From Pseudoruegeria aquimaris (GTDB lineage: Bacteria; Pseudomonadota; Alphaproteobacteria; Rhodobacterales; Rhodobacteraceae): a DNA stretch of 64,000 nucleotides. This document shows, one piece after another, positions 58,149 through 64,000 of this stretch; positions within the stretch are counted from its first letter, which is position 1, and each line of letters begins with the position of its first letter. Below the pieces are notes generated by a model. The model was not told the DNA's origin, did no database searches, and worked only from the letters and a program-made list of their open reading frames with translations. Made by a program: the position numbers and the translations under genes. The stretch lies in contig NZ_FWFQ01000019.1 in assembly GCF_900172235.1 (NCBI RefSeq), positions 1 to 64,000 of the forward strand, read 5' to 3'.

Positions 58149-59342
58149 TCAGAACAGGATGCGGGCCCGCAGGCCGACGAGAGAGATCGAGCCTTGCGTC
58201 GGGTCCAGAAGCGGGTTGTCGATGAACTGGATCGAAGGGGTGATCTGGAGGTTGGGCGAGATCGAGAAGCGGTAGAAGGCCTCAGCGGTGAACTGCCGCC
58301 CGTCGATACCGTTGACCTCCGCCCAGTTCAGCCCGATCCCGGCCAGATCGGTGTTGCGCCGATACCAGCCGAGCCCGGTGGACAGGGACCTCGAATACAG
58401 CGCGGCGGTACCGTCGGACACGCCGAAGCGCAGGAAGGGGGCCCACTCGTTTCCGATCAGCCAGGAGGCCGAGAAACTGGCGCCCTTGTCTTCGGCCCGC
58501 CCGCGCGCGGCGGAGCCGTCCGATTGCCAGAGCGTGAGGTGGATGTTGTCGAAATAGAGCCTGTCGAACCCCGAGGTGTAGCCGATCTCGAGGCTCTTGA
58601 AGGTTTCCCCAGAGGAAAAGACATCCGCATCCGGCGACGATGGATCGCCGTTGGCGTCGGCGATGCTGGCCACGGCGTAGAGCGTATCGCCCAGGCGCAG
58701 ACCGGCGGCCATGCCGAGCCCCGGGTTGGGCGCATTGATGGTGGGATTGGTATTGAAGGCGAGGTTCTGGAATGACGTGTAGGGGCTGACGAGGCTGTAG
58801 ACGTCCAGGAAATCGGTCACGTCGATTTGGCCGGCCTGAAAGGTGAAGCGGCCTTCGGGATCGCGGTAGGTGTAGAACAGGTTGGTGAGCAGAGTGCCGG
58901 TATCGTTGAAGGCGGTGCCGGTGATCGCCAACGCGCCGGACTCGAGCCCGAAGAACTGGGGCGCCACAGCACCGAAGGCGTGGCGGTTCTCGATCTTGAA
59001 GGTGAACGCGTGGCCGTTGCCGGCATCGAACGTGCCGAAGAGCCGCGCGATGCCGCCGCTGGCCTCTCCGGGGCCGATGTCGCTGTTGCCCCACTGGCCC
59101 AGCGCCAGGTAATCCGCCCCGAAGCTGAAGCCGCCTTCCGCCAGCCCGTCCTTCCATGCGTAGAACCCGGGAAGCGCGCTGCGGGGGAAATCGGATCGGA
59201 ACTGCGGATCGGTGAGCCCGTCGCCGGGGGACAGATCCGCCCCTACGGAGGATGGCCCTGAAAGCCCCTCTGCCCCGGCAGGCTGGAAAACCAGCGCCAG
59301 AAGCCCTGCGGCTACGAAGGATGCCTTGCCCGAAACGCCCAT
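58149..59342 (-). CDS. OprB-like carbohydrate-selective porin
   Basis: 397 residues from ATG at 59342, with a signal peptide (GKASFVAAGLLALVFQPAGA). Alternating beta strands with aromatic girdles run to a terminal Phe (SLVGLRARILF), as required for outer-membrane assembly. Segments SALPGFYAWKDGLAEGGFSF, then GQIDVTDFLDVYSLVSPYTS and LIGNEWAPFLRFGVSDGTAA, fit the OprB family. Probably imports sugars or small organic solutes. Same strand as, and 69 bases after, the amidohydrolase gene. Confidence 0.82.
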   Translation of the reverse strand: MGVSGKASFVAAGLLALVFQPAGAEGLSGPSSVGADLSPGDGLTDPQFRSDFPRSALPGFYAWKDGLAEGGFSFGADYLALGQWGNSDIGPGEASGGIARLFGTFDAGNGHAFTFKIENRHAFGAVAPQFFGLESGALAITGTAFNDTGTLLTNLFYTYRDPEGRFTFQAGQIDVTDFLDVYSLVSPYTSFQNLAFNTNPTINAPNPGLGMAAGLRLGDTLYAVASIADANGDPSSPDADVFSSGETFKSLEIGYTSGFDRLYFDNIHLTLWQSDGSAARGRAEDKGASFSASWLIGNEWAPFLRFGVSDGTAALYSRSLSTGLGWYRRNTDLAGIGLNWAEVNGIDGRQFTAEAFYRFSISPNLQITPSIQFIDNPLLDPTQGSISLVGLRARILF

Positions 59343-59411
59343 GTCCCTGCCCTCTTTCCCCATGCCCCTGGATTTGCCCGGAGCACCCAAGCGCTCCGGG
59401 CCTTCACACCG

Positions 59412-60788
59412 CTATTGCAGCGTGTTCTTGTAGACGACGCCATCCTTCATGATGAGGCGGATGGTTTCGGGGCTTTCGGGGCGCGGCTCCGCGCCGAACC
59501 ACTGTTCGCCGGTGCCGACCAGGCTGAAATCCTCCAGCGGGTTGCCGTCGATGATCAGGATGTCGGCATAGGCGCCCTCTTCGATCACCCCCAGCTTGCC
59601 TTCGGTGAAGGGGTTGGTGAAATCCCCCGACAGCGCCACCAGTTCGCCGCCGATGGATGTCATCGTCACCAGCGATTGATAGGCGCCGAAGAAATCGTTG
59701 TTCAGCTTCTTCTCGTAGGCGATCTGGATGTTGCAGGCTTCCACGGTTCCCACGCAATCCGTCTGGAAGGCGCGCTTGACCGGGCATTGCTGCATGTTGG
59801 GAACGTACTCGGCGAAGGTCGCGGAAGCCGACTTGGCCTTGGCGAGGCTTGAGGCCTGGTTCTTCACCGCCGGAATATCCAGCAATCCGGGGTCAAATGC
59901 GGTGAGGTTCGTCGAGATGAAAGCGCCCACCTCGTTCATCTTCTCGGCAATCTCGCAATCGAATGAGAAGCCGTGCTCGATGGACATCACGCCCGCGTCC
60001 AGGGCGTTCATGATCGCCTCCTTGCGGTAGGAGTGCGCCATGACGTAGGTGCCATACTCGTTTGCCACCTGCACGGCGGCCTCGATTTCTTCCCTCGAGC
60101 CGGCCAGAAGCTGCCACGGATCAAAGGCCGAGACCACCCCGCCGGACTGCATGAATTTCAGCTGCGTCGCCCCCATGCGCAGGTTGTTGCGGCCATAGCG
60201 GTAGACATCATCCACGCCGCTGACTTCCTGTGCCATGTTCAGGCGGCCGAAGTTGGTTTCGCTGCCCGGAGGCGCGGTGAAATTGGCGAAATCGGCATGG
60301 CCGCCACGGGTGCCGATGAAGGCGCCCGAGGGGTAGTAGCGCGGGCCGACGATCTGCCCGCTTTCGATGGCACGGCGCAGCCCCCCGTTGGCGCCCCCGG
60401 CATCGCGCACGGTGGTGAAGCCCTGCATGAGATACATCTCGGCCATGCGGGTGCCGTGGATGGCGAAATCCTCCCATGTCGTGTTGGCTTCCATCGCGCT
60501 CAGGCTCGGCCCCATGAGCAGCAGGTGGGCATGGGTTTCAACGAAACCGGGCGTCAGGGTGCCACCGCCGCCGTCGATCATTTCAGCATCGGGGGCCTCG
60601 ATGGCCTCGGTCGAGATCGCCTTGATGAGATTGCCTTCGATCAGAACGGATGCGTTCTCGATCCGTTGCTCATTCACGCCGTCAAAGATGTGCACGTTGG
60701 TGATCAGCACCTGCGGCTCGGCCTCCTGCGCCAGAGCCGGCGCCCCGGCAAAGGCGATGAGCGCGAGGGTTTTCTTCAATAACGTCAT
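59412..60788 (-). CDS. Periplasmic metal-dependent amidohydrolase
   Basis: 458 residues from ATG at 60788, with a signal peptide (LLKKTLALIAFAGAPALAQE). The metal-site motifs of the imidazolonepropionase-like superfamily are visible: GFVETHAHLLL, the likely carboxylated Lys in ATQLKFMQSGG, YVMAHSYRKEAI, SIEHGFSFD and the Asp in VALSGDFTNPF. It likely hydrolyses amide or cyclic amide substrates such as dipeptides in the periplasm. It pairs with the porin downstream and diverges from the AraC-type regulator. Confidence 0.85.
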   Translation of the reverse strand: MTLLKKTLALIAFAGAPALAQEAEPQVLITNVHIFDGVNEQRIENASVLIEGNLIKAISTEAIEAPDAEMIDGGGGTLTPGFVETHAHLLLMGPSLSAMEANTTWEDFAIHGTRMAEMYLMQGFTTVRDAGGANGGLRRAIESGQIVGPRYYPSGAFIGTRGGHADFANFTAPPGSETNFGRLNMAQEVSGVDDVYRYGRNNLRMGATQLKFMQSGGVVSAFDPWQLLAGSREEIEAAVQVANEYGTYVMAHSYRKEAIMNALDAGVMSIEHGFSFDCEIAEKMNEVGAFISTNLTAFDPGLLDIPAVKNQASSLAKAKSASATFAEYVPNMQQCPVKRAFQTDCVGTVEACNIQIAYEKKLNNDFFGAYQSLVTMTSIGGELVALSGDFTNPFTEGKLGVIEEGAYADILIIDGNPLEDFSLVGTGEQWFGAEPRPESPETIRLIMKDGVVYKNTLQ

Positions 60789-61029
60789 TCTCGTCCTCCC
60801 TAAGATCTGGCTTGGCGCGGAAGGCTTCTCGGGGCAGGCCCGCCGACACGGCGATTTCGCGCCAAACGTGCACACCTCCTCATGGGCGGCTTGCTGCGCG
60901 TTTTGGCGGGCAGCGTGCAAACGCAGCCTATCAAAGGGCTTTCGGCAGAAATTATCCCGATGCGGCAATCTCGCCGGCCCGATGCAGAAACCGGATAATT
61001 TCGCGGTCGTTTCGTGCTAGGGTTCTGCA
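60789..61029. promoter_or_regulatory. Divergent intergenic region between amidohydrolase and AraC-type regulator
   Basis: 241 bases expected to hold both promoters and regulator sites. No clear consensus elements or inverted repeats were recognised by eye. Confidence 0.4.
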
Positions 61030-62076
61030 ATGTTGAACCTCGATTCCCTCCGCTCGCCGCAGGATTCCGCCGCGCGCGCGGCCGCCTTCATCCAGTTGGC
61101 CACCATCGCGCCCTTCGTCTCCCACCTCGGCGCGCGCAGGCTGGACGTCGCCGGCCTGCTCGGCGCGAAAGGGCTTTCGCCGGAAGATGCTCGCGACCCG
61201 GAGCGGCTGGTGCAGGCGGATGTCGTCTACGAACTGCTGGAGGATTTCGCCACCGCCGCCGGCGACCCGTGGCTCGGCGTACACGTGGGCGAAGGGATGG
61301 ACCTGGCGAAATGGCCCGTGACGCAACAGGCGCTCAGCAACGGGGCGACGCTGGGAGAGATGCTGACGGGCATGGTGATGGCCGCACCGCGCTACGGCAG
61401 CTCCGTGCACCACGCGCTTGAGATCGGGCCGGATGAAACCGTCTACCGGGTCCGGCGGCAGTTCCGGCCCCGCGCCGTCCCGTTGCAGACCATCGGCTTC
61501 GGCTTTGCGCTCACGCTGCGGCTGCTGGACATGGCGGAAGGGGGCTGGGCGGCGGAAACGGTGACACTGGAGACCCCATCGGCGCGGGCGCTGCCGAAGC
61601 GTTATCGCGGCGTGGCCGTCACCGAGACGGGCGGGCTGGAGCAGGCGCTGCACTTCCCCACCGGCCTGTTGCAGAAGATCGTGCAGGAGTGCCCGGCGCC
61701 CCGCGTCACCACCGATTCAGGCCACCAGCGGCCGTCGCTGCTGCTGGCGATCCAGGGCGCCGCGCCCCAGCTTCTGGCCGAGCGCCCCGACAACATGGCC
61801 CGCGCCATGGCCGATACGCTGGACCTCACCCCGGAGGAGCTGGACGACGGGCTGTCGATGCTGGGCACGAGCCTTGCGCGGGAGCTGCGCCGCTACCGGC
61901 TGGCCCATGCCCGCAGGGCGCTGGCCGAAAGCCCCACGCCCATCGCCGAGATCGCGGAGACGCTTGGCTTCTCCGCACCGGCGAATTTCACCCGCTTCTT
62001 CAAATCCAACACCGGCGAAACCCCACGCGCCTATCGGCGCGCCCAACAGAAGCGAGCTCAGGCCGCGAAGCCGTAG
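61030..62076 (+). CDS. AraC-family transcriptional regulator
   Basis: 348 residues. The N-terminal ~200 residues resemble the arabinose-binding-like domain of OruR/ArgR-type regulators (WLGVHVGEGMDLAKWPVTQQ). The C-terminal double HTH has SMLGTSLARELRRYRLAHAR, then PIAEIAETLGFSAPANFTRF and FKSNTGETPRAYRR. Divergent position suggests control of the amidohydrolase-porin unit. The 3' end overlaps the convergent amidohydrolase gene by 19 bases. Confidence 0.88.
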   Translation: MLNLDSLRSPQDSAARAAAFIQLATIAPFVSHLGARRLDVAGLLGAKGLSPEDARDPERLVQADVVYELLEDFATAAGDPWLGVHVGEGMDLAKWPVTQQALSNGATLGEMLTGMVMAAPRYGSSVHHALEIGPDETVYRVRRQFRPRAVPLQTIGFGFALTLRLLDMAEGGWAAETVTLETPSARALPKRYRGVAVTETGGLEQALHFPTGLLQKIVQECPAPRVTTDSGHQRPSLLLAIQGAAPQLLAERPDNMARAMADTLDLTPEELDDGLSMLGTSLARELRRYRLAHARRALAESPTPIAEIAETLGFSAPANFTRFFKSNTGETPRAYRRAQQKRAQAAKP

Positions 62077-62927
62077 AAGCGCGCCGCAACCCCGCCGAAG
62101 ACATCCCCGTGCATCTCCTCGGGCACGAGCGCCTCATGGGCCGCGCGAAGCGTGGCGTAGTCTGAATAGAGGCTGTCCACCGGAAAGTTGGAGCCGAACA
62201 TGCAGCGCTGCGGGCCGAACTGATCGAGGCAGGTCTCGATGATCGGCCGGATGCTCTCGCGGCTCCAGTGGTGATCGAACATGCCGAGCCCGGACAGTTT
62301 GCACACGACCTGCGGCCGCTCCGACAGGAGCCGCAGGGCCCGTGACCACCCCGCCAGCCCGCCGGCGCTGCGATCATGGGGGGAGCCCGCGTGGCAGAGC
62401 GCCACGGGCACGTCCGGCGCGGCGTCGAGCACGCGTGCCATGCCCTCGTAGAGCTCCGGAATCAGTTGCAGATCGAAGGACAGCCCCCGCGCGCCGACCT
62501 CCCGCAGGCCCGCGGCGAAGCGGGGATCGGTGAGCAACGCATTAGTGCCCGTCTGAGCATCTTCTCCCGGCGCACGCCCCACGATCTGGCGCACGCCGCG
62601 CAAGGAGGGCAGCGCTTGCAGCGCATCCAGCCGCGCGGCGAGATCGGGCGCCGTCAGATCGCAGAAGGCCACCTGCAGCAGCGGCCAGTCCGGCGTCGCA
62701 TCGGCCACCGCCTGCACCCAGCGCGCCTCGGCCATCGGATCCTCGGCCCCGACCTGGATGTGCACGGAGGCCTCGAACCCGGCCGCATCCGCACGGAAGG
62801 CGTCGATCAGATAATCGCGCTGGATCGGGGCGGGATCTCCGAAGAAGCGCGGCACACCCTTCGCCATGAGCCAGGGGTAATGCACCGCCGCGAGATCCCA
62901 GAGGTGGTGGTGGGCGTCAATCCGCAT
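62058..62927 (-). CDS. Amidohydrolase-2 family hydrolase (lactonase-like)
   Basis: 289 residues from ATG at 62927. The N-terminal RIDAHHHLWDLAAVHYPWLM has the metal-binding HxH, VALCHAGSPHD the later His, and RCMFGSNFPVDSLYSDY the final Asp. This is the pattern of 2-pyrone-4,6-dicarboxylate lactonase and L-fucono-lactonase relatives. It overlaps the NTF2-like gene by 11 bases. Likely a catabolic lactonase or decarboxylase; substrate unknown. Confidence 0.85.
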   Translation of the reverse strand: MRIDAHHHLWDLAAVHYPWLMAKGVPRFFGDPAPIQRDYLIDAFRADAAGFEASVHIQVGAEDPMAEARWVQAVADATPDWPLLQVAFCDLTAPDLAARLDALQALPSLRGVRQIVGRAPGEDAQTGTNALLTDPRFAAGLREVGARGLSFDLQLIPELYEGMARVLDAAPDVPVALCHAGSPHDRSAGGLAGWSRALRLLSERPQVVCKLSGLGMFDHHWSRESIRPIIETCLDQFGPQRCMFGSNFPVDSLYSDYATLRAAHEALVPEEMHGDVFGGVAARFYGFAA

Positions 62928-63972
62928 GCGCTTCTCCCGTGGCCTCGGCAAGGAAATCGCGGCCCTGCATCTTCCAGAAGTGCAGCAGGTCGATGAAGAT
63001 CCAGTTCTCCGCCAGCTTGTCGCCTTCGCGGCGGTAGATGTCGATCACCCGGAACTCGCCGGGCCTGTCGCTCGGCGGCTGCCCCATGAAGCCGCCCGTG
63101 GGCCGGGCGGTGAAATTGGGCCAGCCGAAGAAGCCGCCGTAGTGGCCTTCCGCCAACCGGGCAATGTGGGTTGTCTTGGAGCGGTCCGAGAAGGCGGCGC
63201 GGAACGGGCCGGAATGCTGCTTGGCGTAGCGCTCGATCGTGTAGGTGGCGCCGATGCCCTCCGGCCCCCACCACAGCATGTCGGGCGCCCAGGTGAGCGC
63301 CAGTTCCTCCTCCAGCGGCAGGCCCGATTGCCATTGCCCGAGGTCTGAAATCATCCGATTGATCAGCGCCAGCGTCTCCTCGCCCGTCGCCTGCGGCTGC
63401 GCCTCATAAAGCAGCCCGTCATGGGTGCGCGGCCCCGGCTGCACGAGGTGCTGGGCCGTCTGGCTGGGGAAGATCCCCTGCCCCGCCTGCGCCATCAGGT
63501 GCGGGATGTCGAAATACATCGCGGTTTCGGTGATCTGTTCGCCTTCCACCTTGTGGAAGCTGCAATAGCGCAGCATGGCGAGCTTGCCGGTGGGCCTGAT
63601 GCCGAGCCACGGCGCGTCGAACAGCCCCATCAGGTGCCCCATCGAGACGACCCAGATCCCCTGAAAGCCGTCCATCTGGTTCAGCCCGGCGAAGAAGATG
63701 TCCTCCCGCCGCTGCATCGACGTGAGCGCGCGCTTGAGCGGCACCCAGAACCGCTCGGCCACGGCCTTTGGCCCGGTGATCTCTCCGAAGGGGTGGAATC
63801 CGCGCCACGTGAGCTCGGGCGCACAATGGGCGGCAAGCGATTCCGATACCCCACCTGCCCCAAAGTCAGGCGACGCCGCATCCAGCGCCGCGTGGAAGCG
63901 CTGCACCAGCGCCTTTTCTTCCTGAAAATCTTTCACGTTTTCAACCTTCTGGACGCTTTCTTGCAAACGCAT
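62917..63972 (-). CDS. Tandem NTF2/SnoaL-like domain protein
   Basis: 351 residues. Two NTF2-like cone domains are visible, one around APELTWRGFHPFGEITGPKA (residue ~52) and one around APDMLWWGPEGIGATYTIER (~230), each followed by REGDKLAENWIFIDLLHFWK-like strand patterns. Related proteins are polyketide cyclases, dehydratases or isomerases. Translational coupling to the downstream lactonase-like gene suggests one catabolic pathway. Confidence 0.8.
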   Translation of the reverse strand: MRLQESVQKVENVKDFQEEKALVQRFHAALDAASPDFGAGGVSESLAAHCAPELTWRGFHPFGEITGPKAVAERFWVPLKRALTSMQRREDIFFAGLNQMDGFQGIWVVSMGHLMGLFDAPWLGIRPTGKLAMLRYCSFHKVEGEQITETAMYFDIPHLMAQAGQGIFPSQTAQHLVQPGPRTHDGLLYEAQPQATGEETLALINRMISDLGQWQSGLPLEEELALTWAPDMLWWGPEGIGATYTIERYAKQHSGPFRAAFSDRSKTTHIARLAEGHYGGFFGWPNFTARPTGGFMGQPPSDRPGEFRVIDIYRREGDKLAENWIFIDLLHFWKMQGRDFLAEATGEAHAD

Positions 63973-64000
63973 GCAAAATTAGCTTGCCGGAATCGACCGG

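Noticed and set aside
1-64000. CRISPR array
   Set aside because: No regularly spaced identical repeats of 23-40 bases were seen; the repeat clusters found are 7 bases with irregular spacing.

Overview
The window is GC-rich alphaproteobacterial DNA. It looks like Rhodobacterales: gene-transfer-agent-type tail genes, a DUF2924/large-serine-recombinase cassette, and an OprB-type porin in the flanking chromosome. All family names here come from reading motifs and gene order; no database was searched.

Region 1 (1-12.2 kb) is a defence island. An IS5-family transposase end (1-192) abuts and appears to have cut off the 5' end of a huge DEAD/DEAH helicase with a C-terminal DUF1998-type cysteine cluster (Druantia DruE-like). 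That gene overlaps a NERD-like nuclease/SF1 helicase fusion. Next comes a tightly overlapping operon: a C5-cytosine methyltransferase, an MvaI/BcnI-type endonuclease, and a HhH-GPD DNA glycosylase with Tyr at the position that marks G:T mismatch glycosylases. Two convergent unknown genes, both with possible PD-(D/E)XK cores, follow.

Region 2 (about 12.2-56.4 kb) is a temperate siphovirus-like prophage. Late genes run leftward (minus strand): terminase small and large subunits, gpW-like joiner, portal, protease/capsid fusion, cement protein, head-tail joiners, tail terminator, tail tube, a tail-assembly chaperone with a canonical A AAA AAC slippery site, tape measure, and a GTA-like distal tail block (gp12 to gp15-like) with the lysis genes embedded in it, then a C1q-like tail fibre. 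A second, fragmentary copy of the fibre's C-terminal module is split by an HNH endonuclease gene. The early module (38.9-51.0 kb, also minus) encodes a ParB-methyltransferase fusion, RuvC-like nuclease, primase-helicase, RecB-like nuclease, a frameshifted SF2 helicase, a Sak4-like ATPase and a CI-like repressor region. Two clusters of short repeats (AGGAGTT at 42 kb, GGGGGAT at 50.2 kb) flank the replication genes. Cargo genes transcribed against, or compositionally unlike, their neighbours sit at 27.3, 36.8, 38.1 and 52.5-53.8 kb. The last is a two-gene unit pairing a ThsB-like TIR protein with a four-helix DUF4231/SLATT-like membrane protein, the best candidate here for an undescribed signalling-type defence system. 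The prophage ends with a serine recombinase cassette.

Region 3 (56.4-64 kb) is ordinary chromosome: a metallophosphatase, tRNA-Ser(GCU), an OprB-like porin, a periplasmic amidohydrolase, an AraC-type regulator, and an amidohydrolase/NTF2-like operon.

Several genes carry visible lesions: the IS-truncated helicase, an in-frame amber codon at 36005, a 7-bp tandem duplication in the SF2 helicase, and a methyltransferase remnant at 37.8 kb. The prophage may therefore be partly decayed, although core virion genes look intact.
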